Assembly: GCA_001632425.1 (NCBI GenBank)
Contig: KV425609.1
Coordinates: 49,302-113,301, forward strand
Reading direction: 5' to 3'
DNA length: 64,000 nt
DNA from: Neolentinus lepideus HHB14362 ss-1
Lineage: Eukaryota; Basidiomycota; Agaricomycetes; Gloeophyllales; Gloeophyllaceae
In this document: positions 9,929-21,429 of the stretch, one piece after another
Numbering within the stretch: position 1 is the stretch's first letter
Layout of the letters: every line of letters starts with the position of its first letter
Program-made: the position numbers and the translations under genes
The notes under the pieces: model-generated
What the model saw: the letters and a program-made list of their open reading frames with translations, nothing else
Told to the model about the DNA's origin: nothing
Databases searched by the model: none

Positions 9929-11297
9929 TCAGCGGAGGGAGGGCATGCTTGAGAGTGAGTGAGGGAATGGTGTTCAGCTTAGGTTCCTCACGCATTTATA
10001 AGCATTGAGGAGCTCGGTGACAAGCTACAACACACAACAACCACCAAAAACACCTAGAAAACGTGGAGGGAACTCCATCTAATAGTGTCAGTAGTCGAAG
10101 GGCAGAAGGGTAAAGCTCGGGGGAGGTGAGGAATGCAAAACAGAACACTAAATGGCACCGTATATCTCTTTGTGAGTAGACCCGGACGCTCTCCAACTCT
10201 TCTAACTCTCTAAAACTCTGAAACTACACTTCTCGGCGCCGACTCGGCGCTTCTCGGAGGGTATTCGGTACTGGGCAAGACCAGCTGTCCGTCGGAAGGA
10301 CTCGGAAGGGTGAATGACACTAGCTCAGAAGGTTCCTCCACGCCGAAGGACTCTAGGACGCAATAGAACGCAACGCGGACGCAGTAAAATGCAGTAAGAA
10401 CGCAATGGAGATGATAAGACGCAACGCAAACGTGAGACCTCACGCCGAGGTCGACTAGAACACAATTTTGAATGCAGCGAGACTTTGAGATGTGAAAGGT
10501 GAACTAAATTCGATGGTGACCCATACGGTGGTCCAGAATGATCTGATGGGGGTCTGAGAATACAGGGTGCCTAAAGTACTAAGTAACCCAAACGTCCGAA
10601 ATCTACTAAGTCCGAAGCTCCTTCATTTATCAAATCGTGCCATATGCAACAAATGAGAATATACGTCCAAAAACATACTGCCACAGCACGCCATATGCCT
10701 AACCGAGTACCGCTATCATTCCAAAATATGCTCGGCACCTTAGAAACAACTGGTCCAAAGGAAAACCTTCCAAAATTGCTCCATCCAAAGTGTCAGTGCC
10801 CACAAATGACTTGTATGAGCTGACTCGCATCTTGAACATCGTAAGGATAGTCAACAAAGGTCCGCGATGGCATCGGAGTGGCAAGGAGGGTCCACAGCAC
10901 CTGAACTCGGTGCGTCCAATCGGCTCAGAGGTGCTGCATGGTTGAACGGAGGATAGGATCATCGCAAGTGTGTAAGGGAGACTGGATACAGTCAATTCGG
11001 CATGGATAAGCTCGGGATAGAGGTGCCGAGAGTGCCGAGTGTAGTGAAATCGCTGACGTCGGGGGGTTCCGAAGGTCCTGAATGCTGACTAGCCTTGCAA
11101 CGTCCACATGGTGATGTTCTGGAGCATGTAGGAGGTCTGCTGATAACATCGGTGCTGCTCTTGTGGTGCGTAATGGTCACTTGGTCATCTCGGCATACAG
11201 TAAAGGCTCCGAGGATCTCCGAGGATGTGGTGGTGAAGTACTGAAACTTGGCGCTATGTCTAAGTGCATCGGTTGTAGCAGGCGTATGGCTCGGAGC
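9929..11297. other. Non-coding 3' region of the gypsy element
   Basis: About 1.4 kb between the chromodomain end and the extra ORF. It is rich in CTCGG, TCCGA and CGGAG words and lacks a long convincing frame on either strand. It still contains many CpG sites, unlike the older repeats to the right. It may hold regulatory or packaging sequence for the element, or the decayed remains of the first part of the extra gene. Confidence 0.4.
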
Positions 11298-13303
11298 TCA
11301 GATATGAAGTACGTCGGAGCATGGAGATGTGTCAGAGGTGAATGGGAGTGGTGGAGTGCTCCGAGAAGTCGTTAGAAACACCGAAAATGCGTTTTCAGAG
11401 GCTAGCGGCGCCTGAGGCCTATCATCGGCTGCATTTCCCAATTCAGATTCTGGAAGGAACTGGTTTTCCGCCAATGGGTAACCAAACCATTTGACTAGGT
11501 ATTGTCTTCTAGCCTTGGTTCCACGATGTCCCATGATGGCTTCTATTTCATATTCTTCATCTCCATCTACGTCCTCAGGTGGTGGTTGTAGGTAATTTGG
11601 GCCATGCACCTCATTCTCGTGATACCTGAGAAGGAGCGAGGCATGGAAGACGTCGTGGATTCTAGTCTTCCATGGAATGTCCAATTGGTAGGTCAAGGGG
11701 CCTAGATGCTTCTTGATCTTGAAGGGTCCTTCCCATTTAGGTGCCAATTTCCGTGAGGGGTACGGAATCTTCAAGTTCCATGAGTCTAGCCAGACCTTTT
11801 CTCCGACTTCAAAGGGTTTGAAATTGGTTTTCTGTCGTTCCTCCATTCTTCTCCTAGTGACCTCATGTGCTGCTGCTGCTTCTTTTCTGATGTTTTCTAG
11901 ATGTTTCAGCCTATCCTGGACTGATGGAATCGTCGACCCTGGGATGCAAGGTGATGTTCGAGGGTTGTATCCCATGAGGAGATAGAAGGGGGATGCAGGC
12001 CTCGCTGAATGGATGTGTTGATTATGTGCAAATTCTGCTTCAGATAAAACATTTGCCCAGTTGTTAGGGTCTTGGGCGCAGAAGATGCGCAGGTACATCT
12101 CCAATTCTTGGTTGACTCGTTCTGTTTCCCCATCAGTTTGAGGATGGTATGCTGTGCTCATCTTTGATTTGATGCCCAATAGCTGGCAGGTTTCTTGGAA
12201 AACCTTAGCCACAAATTGTGGGCCTCTATCCGAAATGATAGTGTCTGGAAGTCCGAATCATCGGAAGACTGTTCTGCAAAAAACTTCTGCTGTGCCTTCC
12301 GTGTCAATAGTCTTGTTGCATGGTTCTAGAATCACCCCTTTTGTACATCCATGGTCTACCATGACCATGACTGAATCATAGCCATTGGATAATGGCAGGT
12401 CGGTGATGAAATCCACTGACGTCATTAAGAATGGTTCGTTTCAGTCTGGGCCCTTGATAGGCATGAGGGGGGGGGTCGTGTTGGGTGCGTGTTAACCTTG
12501 CTTTGTTGGCAGGTGGCACAGCCCTTCATGTAATGCTGAGTGAAGATAAACATTCCCGGCCACCAGTAGTGCTGGTGGAGGAGTTCATAAGTCTTATAAA
12601 CTCCAGGATGTCCTGCTAGGGTGCTGTCATGATTCTGTTGGATCAGACTTTGCCGCAGTTCCCTATTGTCAGGGACGTAAAGACAGTTTTTGAAGAAGAT
12701 ACAATCCCCCTCCACTGTCCAGTCAGACAATTGAGTCTTGAAAGGGGCTGGGCCACCTTTTTTCAGCGTGTTCAATGCCTTTTCCCAGGTGTCATCCTTG
12801 ATGGTGATGGTGGCGATATGGCCATCATCGGTGGATGTGTTCTGACATTTCATGGGTGGTGCTAAAGGTGCAAGGTCTTCTGATAGTGGTGACCGAGGAC
12901 ACTTCATAGCAGGACTCATGTCCATAATGTCTGGGTGGTTCGGACCGTCGCCTACAACCCATTCCTCTGTGGGATCAGGTAATGGAAGTATTAGGGGATT
13001 CAGTGGAGGCATGAGGGGTTGCTCTATGATATTCATAGAGGCGTCCGATCGTTCACTGATGGTGGGTGACAGTGGAGCCGTGGGGTCTAAGGGTTCTATG
13101 GTCTGCATAGGTTCTGATTGCGCTGGTGGTTCGTACTCCCTGAGTGAGGCAGGGGGTTCTACAGGGTCCTGCTCCATAGGAGTGGGAGGCGCCATTGGTA
13201 GTGCTTCGTGTTTCACTGGCTCCAGTTTCGTAGGTCCTGAGCGTGAGGCCTGTGGGAGAGTAAACATTGATGATGGCAACACGATTTGATCCTCGTTGTC
13301 CAT
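11298..13303 (-). pseudogene. Ty3/gypsy integrase with C-terminal chromodomain
   Basis: From high to low coordinates: a proline-rich linker; a zinc-binding HHCC region (GHPGVYKTYELL...CATCQQSK, about 12480-12620); the core with SDRGPQF (second Asp) and TDGETERVNQELE (Glu); a GPF-like block (W.GPFKI); and a chromodomain (YEIEAIMGHR...YLVKWFGYP...FLPE) at about 11430-11580. Chromodomains steer integration toward modified histones. The frame is broken near 12425 and again near 12260. The C-terminus ends at 11298. Confidence 0.88.
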
Positions 13304-13432
13304 ATTCCCATCAGCATGATCTGCTCGTTGAGAGAGTGCATCAGCCTGGATGATGTGCCATCCAGGAACGTGCTTGAGGTTCAGATCAAATTGTGAAAGG
13401 TACAGAGATCATCAGGTTTGTTGCCGGGTGAG

Positions 13433-14740
13433 TCATTGTGCTGATTGGAAATACCTGATATTGCGATGGTCGCAGTGTACCATGATAGGATGATTGGAAC
13501 CCTCAAGATGATGTTTCCATTCCTCTAGTCCGCGAATGATGCCTAGCATCTCCCTGTCGTATATCTCGTAATTCCATTGGGCTTGATCAAATGGTTTTGA
13601 GATAAACCCGCAAGGGTGCCAGTCGCCGTTACTGTCTTGTTGTCGTAGGACGGCTCCTGATGTGACCTTGGATGCATCCATTTCCAGGATGAAGGGTTTG
13701 CTTTTATCTGGCATCAAAAGCATTGGACCTCCCTGAAATAGCTTTTTTAATGTCCTAAATGCCCATTCCTGTGGGGTTGCCCACTGCCATGACTGATCCT
13801 TCTTGGTGAGCAATGTTAGCAGTTTGCTGATTTCAGTGAAATGTGGGATGAACCACCTGTAGAAGTTGCAGAACCCTAGGAAGGATCAAACATCCTTGAC
13901 CTTCTGTGGTGTTGGCCAGTCTGCAATTCCCTTGAGTTTGACTGGGTCCATGGTGACGTAATTCTCCTTGATGATCATTCTGAGATATTCGACTTCGGGT
14001 TTGGCAAACTCGCACTTCTCTTTCTTCAGGTACAGATCTGCTTCCTGAAGGTGTTGAAGCACTTGCTTAGTTTGTTGTTCGTCTTCTTCCAGGGTTGTCG
14101 AGAATATAAGGATGTCATCCATGTAGATGATCAACCATCCTTCTGACAGCATGTAGTGGAAGATGTTGTTCATCATCAATTGGAATGTCGCTGGGAAATT
14201 GCATAGAGCGAAAAACATGACCGTGGGTTTGAATAGACCTTTGTTGGTGATAAATGCCGCCTTCCATTCATCTCCTTCCTTGATGCACACATTGTTGTAT
14301 CCTTTGCGCACATCAAATTTGGTGAAAATTTTGGCACCTTGGAGCTTGTCCAGAATTTCACTAATGAGAGGGATTGGGTATGCATTCTTCACCGTCCAGT
14401 TGTTCAGGTACCGATAGTCTTGGCAAGGTCATAGGTCACCATCCTTCTTTCCTACAAAGAAGAAAGGTGTGGCCATGGGTGACTTCGATGGTCAAATATA
14501 TCCTTTCTGCAGATTCTCCTCAAGGAACTCATCAAGCTTGACTTGTTCCTTTGGAGACATGGGGTACAGTTTGGCCTTTTTGGGAATAAAACTGGGTTTT
14601 AGATCGATGGTGTGGTCATACACGGTATGTCCAGGGAATCGCTCTGATTTCTTCTTGTCGAAGACATTGGCAAATTCCTTGTACTGTTTGGGGACTTCCT
14701 CGTGTATGGCAGATTTCTCTGCCTCCTGAGCCATGCGCAT
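13433..14740 (-). pseudogene. Ty3/gypsy reverse transcriptase-RNase H
   Basis: RT motifs are clear: FDVRKGYNN (first catalytic Asp), YMDDIL (active site), and an RNase H part with ILEMDAS, SGAVL and YDREML. The frame is disrupted between 14392 and 14492, again near 13885 (TGA in VKDV*SFLG) and after 13433, so the ORFs are separate. The upstream piece 14492-14740 carries the linker from protease to RT. It copies element RNA to cDNA in intact relatives. Confidence 0.88.
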
Positions 14741-14932
14741 TGCTGGGTTGACCTTTTTGCCTAAACCTATTTCAATGGATTCTCCTTCCTTTAGGTATCG
14801 GAATAAGAATTCATCGTCCGTGTAAAGTTTCCGAAAGGAATCCTGGAGGTAAAGTCACTGGTAGCGCCCTTGGATTCCCTCAATCCTTCTGTGATAGTCC
14901 TGTTGACGTCTTGACCCTGCGATCTTAGGAAA

Positions 14933-15517
14933 TCATATCCCCGCCCAGTGCGCACTTGGATTGGTTCCCCCTTGTTTATCCTCATGTGTCCACCTCTGAC
15001 CATGGTCAGCGCGCTGTGCGTCAGGATGTCCAGAGGGTTCCAGTAATCCATCTTTGGCATGGGGTTGATTCCTGTACCACAGGTCTTCATCGTCGTCAAC
15101 TTCTTTGACCGTAGGGAATGTGATTTCCCCAGTGCTGAATTGGATCATTGGGTCTTCCTTCTTTAGCCAGTCATAGCCTAGGATGACATTGTCTTCGACG
15201 TTGGCTAGGACAAAGCGGTGAAACTTTGCTTTGCCCTTGATCTTTATTTTGGCATAGACACAGTGTGTGATGAGACCTCCTTTCATGATGGTCCCATCTG
15301 CCGTTCTCGCTATGATTGATTTAGGGAGTCGATGTGTAGGGAATTTGTGTTTTTGAGCAAATTTGTTGCTCATGATCTTTCCTATGCATCTAGAGTCGAT
15401 GAGGGCTTTGGTTTCGATGTCTTGCCATCCAATTGTTACTGGGATAAATAATGATTGCTCATTGACCAAGTCTCCTAGGACCACAAGTGAACGTGCGAGA
15501 AGGGGCAAACTCAGCAT
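14933..15517 (-). pseudogene. Ty3/gypsy aspartic protease
   Basis: A retropepsin-like fold is suggested by the active-site loop and later GYDWL motif. The active site reads ALIDSRC where family members have DSG, so the key Gly is replaced by Arg; this alone should inactivate it. The protease would cut the Gag-Pol polyprotein. A 5' stop near 15531 separates it from gag. Confidence 0.75.
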
Positions 15518-15531
15518 TGATTTGAGTCGCC

Positions 15532-16711
15532 CTAGGCAAAACCCTCCAATTCTCCAAATTGTTCTACCCTTTCATCGAGGGTGAGTTGCTTGAACATCTC
15601 TTTGAGCGTTTGAATATGTTCAGTTTTGTCAGAGTTAGCGTGAGGTTTCTTGTCACATCTAACTTTCTTGACTATGACTTCTTCTTCCTTGTCGCTGTCG
15701 AACTCTTCCTCTTCGCTCTCGAGATCTTCATCGTCCTTAGCCTTGCGCACCTTGGCAAAAGGTTTCTTGGTGTTACCCTTTTTCTTGTGCACATTGGCTA
15801 GATGCTCTTTGCTTCTGCATACAAAGCAGTGACCTTCCTTTTTGTACTGCTCCCGCTGTGCCTCAGTGAGCCTGTCGACATCCATGGCGTCAGGGTCTTT
15901 GGCTTTCGAGTATCAGGGAGTGAAGGTCATTGTCGCTGTTGCCTTGCCTTTGCTGGCGTTGAGGTGAGCCAGCCTCTTTCAATACTGGTTGTCTAGTCGA
16001 GCGGTGATCTCATACCACTCTTTGATGGTGGTAGGCATCTTCTCGAGACTGTAGATACAGTTGAGTAGCTTCGGTTGAAGCCCATCTTTGAAAAACTCAA
16101 TAAGAGCCACATCATCTTTGAGCCCACTGCGTGAGGCATGGATGTGGAACTCTTGGATGTATTCATCTGCCATCTTGGTCTGTTTGAGGTAGTGCAGCTT
16201 GGTGATAGCGCTGCCTGCCGTGTCCATCTCCAAGAAAGATCCTTCTATGGCAGCTTGGAACTCTTTGTATTCCCCTAGCTGCATGCTCCCATTCTCATCC
16301 TTCTTTGATAATATGAAGGATTCTGCCCATGGTCCTGCACTCCCTCCTTTCATGAAGGATAGTGCGAATACGATCTTCTTTTCATCTGTATCGTAGATGG
16401 CTCGGTTGACCGCAGTGTAGAGGTCGACCAAGATCAAGAAGCCTCTGAGCTTGTCATGCGACCCATCGAAGGGGTCAGGCTGACCAATTTTGAGCTCCTT
16501 TGCTTCAGGCATCGTTATCTGTGAATAGGATGTGGTGACAATTGGGGTTCTTGGAATTGATTGTTCTTTGTCGTCTCTCAAGGGGTTCAATGTTAACCCT
16601 TGTTCTCCTGGGGTATCCACCGTGAAGTTGGTGCACTGTAGGGTGGTCGATAGCTATCGATACCACTCCTAGTCCTGGTTCCTGGCAACGATGTTGTTGC
16701 GATGTGTCCAT
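15532..16711 (-). pseudogene. Ty3/gypsy Gag
   Basis: The central capsid-like part (about 16000-16480) has PDPFDGS..KLRGFL..VDLY ... AL.FM.GG.AG.WA ... YIQEFH...RSGL, typical of gypsy Gag. It is followed by an RNA-binding knuckle reading CFVC....HLANVH, a C-C-H-H arrangement where CCHC is expected, then an acidic/basic C-terminus. The ATG at 16711 is a plausible start but lies in a different frame from the capsid part, and stops occur near 15979 and 15908. Gag builds the virus-like particle. Confidence 0.8.
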
Positions 16712-16760
16712 GCCTAGACTTGAGAGAAGTCAGCGTATGGTGAAGAAGAGATCAACCTAA

Positions 16761-17282
16761 TGTTAGGAAGTGACCCTGAACATGTTCATGTACTGTACAC
16801 TTAGCGAAGTGTACTGCTATCTCAAGGCTTGGCCTTAGAATATAGTTCTGTGAGCCCTCTACGTGAGGTAGTCTCACTAGCCGAGGGTAGAGTTCAGAGT
16901 AGGTGGTAGATTACAAGAAGGTTGAACTAGGGAAAGTACAAGATATGGTACACCTTATATACCCCAGTCCCCTGCGCACGGACCAGCTGCGGAAGCTTGG
17001 TTGTGTGTGGTTCTACTCAGAGAAAGAACTACCTAGACTGATCTAGACCATATGAGTCAGAGAAAAGAACTACATGGAATGAACTAGAATGTTCATGCCG
17101 AGGTATGTGAATGATGGATCCCGAGATCCTCCGACATCTAGGGAATATTCATACATATAAGGAAAATGACTCTGTCCATGCTGAAGCATGTGAATGATGT
17201 GTAAGCGAAGTGATAGGCATGTGATAAAAGAATTTGAAATATGACTCAGCGCTCCATCCCGTGACCCGCTATTTTCATAACA
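16761..17282 (-). mobile_element. 5' LTR of nested Ty3/gypsy chromovirus
   Basis: The 522-bp partner of 8555-9076, with ends TGTTA...TAACA. It is followed outward by TCGAA (17283-17287), the second target duplication. The sequence inside the element reads TTAGGTTGATCTC on the minus strand; I could not assign a tRNA primer site with confidence. Confidence 0.92.
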
Positions 17283-19035
17283 TCGAAGACTTGATCTTCT
17301 GCCCAAGTTCTGTTTCCACCTGTGCCTTAAAGACTTTAAATGCAGCGAAGGTGTCACTCTTATGCTTCAGAAAAGTGATGGTGAAGTAGCTGGTATGGGT
17401 GTCAATGAATGTGATCCAGTAGTGATAGCCTTCAATCGAAGCAACAGGGAGTGGACCCTTCAAATCTGAGACAACTAAGTGAAGTGGAGCTGAGGGACAC
17501 GTAGCATGCTGAGGAACGTCGTGACAATGCTGCTTGCCAGCGATGCAGGGCTCACAGATAGGATCCAGAATGCTGCTAGAGTGAATGACTAGACCTTGCA
17601 CCAGCTGCTTCTGCTTCATGCACTGAAGGTAGTCGAGATTGACATGGGATAAGCGACGGTGCCAAAGTGCCAAGTCCAGAGGACAAGCATCAGTGAGTGA
17701 TGCACTCTGTGATGGGGACACCAGAGTACACCCATTCAAGTATCCAGTATTGTGATTGTTGACAGATGCAGTGAAGACAAGCTTACTGTGTAAGTAGAAT
17801 GACATGAGGGTGTCCTGGATCACACAGTGATAGCCCTTAGTCTTAGTGAGATGATAGACAGACAATAGATTAGACCCAAGCTGAGGAACATGAAGGACAT
17901 CGTGGAGTACAACTACGGGCACCTTAGACTCTCCCAGAACCAGCTCAAACATCACAGATCCCATCCCAGCAGTATAGATGATAGTATCATTAGCGAGGCG
18001 CACAGGGATGATATGGGGTGAGTAGGAAGCAAACCAGTGTCGATGAGGCATCATGTGTGAAGTAGCACCTGTGTCGGTGTTCCAGTTAGCAGCTGCCAGT
18101 GAAGAGAGCCAAGACAAGTGATCCGAAGCAGATAGAGTGACACTTGCTTTACCAGCATACTCTGCAATGTTAGCAGAGGCCTCAATGTCCTTGGACACCT
18201 CCTGCGCATTCTGAGCCTTCTTCTTCCCTCCCCTATGCTCCTGGCAATGATAAGCAGTCTTTGCCTTCTGTGTCTTCACAGTGTTCTCCTTGAACTTGCA
18301 GCTAGCCTCGGTATGACCCTCCCAGTCACAGAACATGCAGTGTATGCCCTGTGAAGGACTAGAGGTAGAGCCAGCAGCCATAGCCAGAGAAGGCAAAGCA
18401 TCGATGCCCTGAGCGAAGTGCTGAGACTCTTTGTTCTGGAACACAGACTGGAGCTTGGAGAGGTCGAGGGAGTTGAGTAGGAGCAAGGAGGATACAAAGT
18501 TGTTGTATTCAGAAGGGAGGGCACGAATGAGAGCCATAGAGGTGAGGTCGTTGTTGAGGGAGTCAATGGTGAAGTCTTTAGGGTGCAGCACACAGATATC
18601 TTGCATGGCCTTGTCTGCTCTAGCCATAAGAGAGGCGAGGGACTCCCCCTTGAGCTTGCAGAGCCCCAGAAGTGCATCGTAGGCATTGAAACATGTACCT
18701 GGCTTCTGCTGAACATGTACCTCCTTCAACTTCAACCACATCTTTGCTGGGTCACTCTTGACATCCTTAACATGCACCTTCTGCCTGTCCTCAACCACTA
18801 ACCAGATCTGACCACTCGCCTGACCCTTGTGCTTCTCCCAGTCCTGCACCTCCTTCCTCTCCTCCATCATCAGATTTGTAGCATCCTCAGGCAGTGGAGC
18901 AGCTGTAGGATCATCGGTGACATCCCAGAGATCGAGAGTCTTCAGGTATGCCTCCATATCATCAGCCCAGGACCCATAGTTGCACTCCCCAAGAGCTGGG
19001 AATGGATGCTTGGTGGTAGGAGTAGTTGTTGACAT
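17283..19035 (-). pseudogene. Ty1/copia gag-protease-integrase (5' part)
   Basis: A single open frame from the ATG at 19035 covers Gag with a CCHC knuckle (CMFCDWEGHTEASC), protease with DTG, the GAG-pre-integrase HHCC zinc region (HRRLSH...CEPCIAGKQH), and the first part of the integrase core (VVSDLKGP, with the first catalytic Asp, then FIDTHTSY). It is cut by the gypsy insertion at the codon for Met in KSSMDDKG, and continues at 8554. The frame itself carries no stop, so this half was functional when the gypsy landed. It packages and integrates copia cDNA in intact copies. Confidence 0.9.
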
Positions 19036-19400
19036 GGCAACAGCGATGATTGGGGGCGATAAGGCAGCAACAATGAGGATCGGGATGTAGGATGACAGTA
19101 GGAAGCAGTAGAGACCAGTCTGAGACCAGATGAGCAAGTTCAGAGGTAGAGATGAAGCTGGAGAGCGAGTAGGTGGTCCAAATGGGCCAAGGAGTGATTC
19201 TAGGCATAATCATGCAGCGAAAAAGCATAGGACAGCAATAGGAAGCTGGAATCAATGTCATAGGGTGTGGATGGACCACTAGAGTAGCCAGAAAGTCGAA
19301 ATAGAGATGGATGGCAGATGGATGGATCCAGATGAGGTTGGATGTACCTCTAGAGCGCAGATGATGAGCTAAAAGTGCGATTTTGGAGACCCTAAAGCGT

Positions 19401-19413
19401 TGGGCTCATAACC
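19401..19413 (-). promoter_or_regulatory. Copia primer-binding site: half-tRNA initiator-Met type
   Basis: Directly inside the 5' LTR, the minus strand reads GGTTATGAGCCCA. The plus strand, TGGGCTCATAACC, equals the anticodon stem-loop of eukaryotic initiator tRNA-Met with anticodon CAT. Drosophila copia and yeast Ty5 prime on the cleaved 5' half of this tRNA by pairing at the anticodon arm. No 3'-end TGG-type site is present. Confidence 0.75.
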
Positions 19414-19738
19414 TATCAAGCTGGAAGGCTGTAGGTCTCACAATGCACACCAGGAAGCCTGAGTCAAGCTCTATAAGTTGGATGAAGAAGAGCTTGACTC
19501 TGAACGCATTTTAGGGAGTAATGTGGCATGAGAAACATGCAAGATGAATAAGGAAAGAAGCAAAATAAAGTAGGGAACAAGAGGTCTGAGTCATAGAGGT
19601 TAAAGCAAGACATAATGGTGAAGTGGTAACATCAACTACTGCAGTCTCCCAAGACTGCAGGTTCGAACTGGGCTGAAGGTGGATTTTGTTTTGCATAGTA
19701 AGAGAGTCTTGCTGCCCAGATAGGCACTAATGCCGACA
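19414..19738 (-). mobile_element. 5' LTR of the Ty1/copia element, with an antisense tRNA-like box pair
   Basis: A 325-bp LTR; on the minus strand it starts TGTCGGCATT and ends CTTGATA. On the plus strand, 19616-19626 (TGGTGAAGTGG) and 19660-19670 (GGTTCGAACTG) match the RNA polymerase III A and B boxes at 44-nt spacing, exactly as in a tRNA gene. Between them is a hairpin CTGCAGTCT/AGACTGCAG. Confidence 0.88.
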
Positions 19739-21429
19739 ATGAAATTCACGCGACGAAGCCAAACTTCTACCATGAGATGATGGCCTATCTGTCCTGCACT
19801 GCATGGTGTGTCCTATGATTTCTTTGTCATGTTCATCCTGCTCCCTCATCTCTTACTAGGGCTGCCACCAGTATAGCCTTTGAGTTGGCTGGTACAAACA
19901 CTGTCACAACCCTGATGGACTTGTCTGGGCTGGACTAGTAGTAGCCTTTTTGTTGTGTGACTGGTGAACTGCCATAATCCTTTTGTTCTGTCAATCACCT
20001 TCTAGTTATTCATTCAGACTTATTACTGTATACCGAGCTATTGCAATATAATGCTGATCTACCTTCATATAAGCATGAAAAACAGAATGAAAATGACAGA
20101 AAACTTCTATGCAAGAGTCGATAGGACCTGGCTAATTGGTCTAATTGGGCATAATTATATTGGGGGCTGGTGGGAAGTGGCTAATTATGTATAATCAGCT
20201 AACACACATAATTATAGAAAGTTCTACATAATTTGCAGTGGAGGGTTTTCCTGATGCACTCAACCCGAGAGGTCAAAATTGACATCATAGTTTCAAATGA
20301 CGACAACAATGGCATTTTATCAGTCTTCCAGTTCTACGGTACTCGAGTTATGAACTAGATCACATATGATGGACTATTCATGGCATACCCGAAGCTGACA
20401 TTTGCAAGGCATGCACTCTTCAATCCAGTGACTCATATATCATACACATCTGAGGCTCACAAGGTCATCCTGTGCAAATACCAAGACCGTGGCTTTGATT
20501 TCTCGGAGAGCCCATGTACTTGGAATTCACACATGGGTGCCTGTGGCAAGGACGGGAACTGTTCCCAGACTGTCAGATCTACTGTCAACAGCAATTGTAT
20601 GTGGATTCAAATTCCATCCTTATGCCACCTTAGCCCATTCGGGCGATGTTACAATCGCATGGGTGCTGTCTGGGTTGGAATGCCTTCATGAGACATATCA
20701 CAGAGATGCTTTCACAGAATTCTTTGTACACAGAATACTTGTAAAGTACTAGAAGGACACCACCTGCTCTCAGATACTATAATGCTATTTGAGTCTCGAA
20801 TAGCATAGCATTGTGCCCATAGCATTCACCGCACTCGATTGGTCTGAGCTATAACGACCTGACCATGACCGGTGGGCCCGGGCGTGCCGCGCAGCGCCGT
20901 TATTCCTCAAGTACCCACGTGTCTACGACTGCGAATCGTGGCGCAGGCATCCGGGTGGGCGGATTGCCTCGCGCCGCGTCCGAACCTTACTGACAAGGTT
21001 CTCACCCAACCTATCAGCAGTCGAAGACATTACAGGTCCTTTTCACGCGTTAGACGAGGCTGGATTCCTGTTCGTGACTGTGTCGATGTCCTGCGGATGT
21101 ATCTCGTCAGCCGCGATTATTATCATATCAATTTCCATCTCGTCGCAGAAGATCCGCCTATTATCCTGCCTTGCCGCAAGGGCCTGAATAACTGCAACCT
21201 CCTGAGTGCCAGCCTCGCGCTGACTTGTTTTCCGGACTTGCCGATAGAACTCCCCTGTGTACATGTGCTATTTGAAACCTGTTTAGCTTCCTAGCTGAAC
21301 ACCTTTCCCACAATCCCACATCTCTATCTCACCATCGAGTCTCAGCATTCCCTGATGCAAAGGCCGCCACTCCATATTACACATCCACTAGATTACCAAC
21401 AAAATACTCCCCAAACCAGCAATTAACAA
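19739..21429. other. Intergenic: decayed coding remnants, then a GC-rich flank
   Basis: 19739-19960 contains short coding-like stretches that I cannot place. 20240-20760 holds a plus-strand frame, shifted once near 20580, with a cysteine/tryptophan-rich part (20455-20640) that resembles a decayed gene but that I do not recognise. From about 20860 the composition turns abruptly GC- and CpG-rich, marking the border of the gene island. An ORF at 20872-21294 lies there, with no recognised motif and no clear homology to the neighbouring gene. 21300-21429 is the likely 3' flank of SEC63. Confidence 0.4.

Larger units (their letters stand above)
8555..17282 (-). mobile_element. Complete Ty3/gypsy chromovirus nested in copia integrase
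   Basis: The 8,728-bp element carries two 522-bp LTRs and a perfect 5-bp target duplication TCGAA. Order on the minus strand: gag, protease, RT, RNase H, integrase, chromodomain, about 1.4 kb without clear coding, an extra open frame, 3' LTR. Integrase after RT is the gypsy order, and the chromodomain places it with the chromoviruses. Several in-frame stops show it is no longer autonomous. LTR divergence of about 4% dates the insertion after that of the host copia. Confidence 0.92.
5097..19738 (-). mobile_element. Ty1/copia retrotransposon, complete but interrupted and mutated
   Basis: The order on the minus strand is 5' LTR (19414-19738), primer site (19401-19413), gag-protease-integrase start (17283-19035), [inserted gypsy 8555-17282], integrase core (8181-8554), [inserted MITE 7756-8172], linker and RT-RNase H (5450-7747), polypurine tract, 3' LTR (5097-5421). 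Integrase before RT is the copia gene order. The integrase reading frame is restored exactly when the gypsy and one TCGAA are removed. Flanking sequences (CAGTT versus ATGAA) do not form a target duplication, so at least one end has been rearranged since insertion. Confidence 0.9.

Noticed and set aside
5092..19743. Target-site duplication for the copia element
   Set aside because: CAGTT and ATGAA do not match; the left flank is a rearranged copia fragment.
20872..21294. 140-codon ORF upstream of the SEC63 3' end
   Set aside because: No motif, GC-rich region where chance ORFs are common, and no intron or promoter support.
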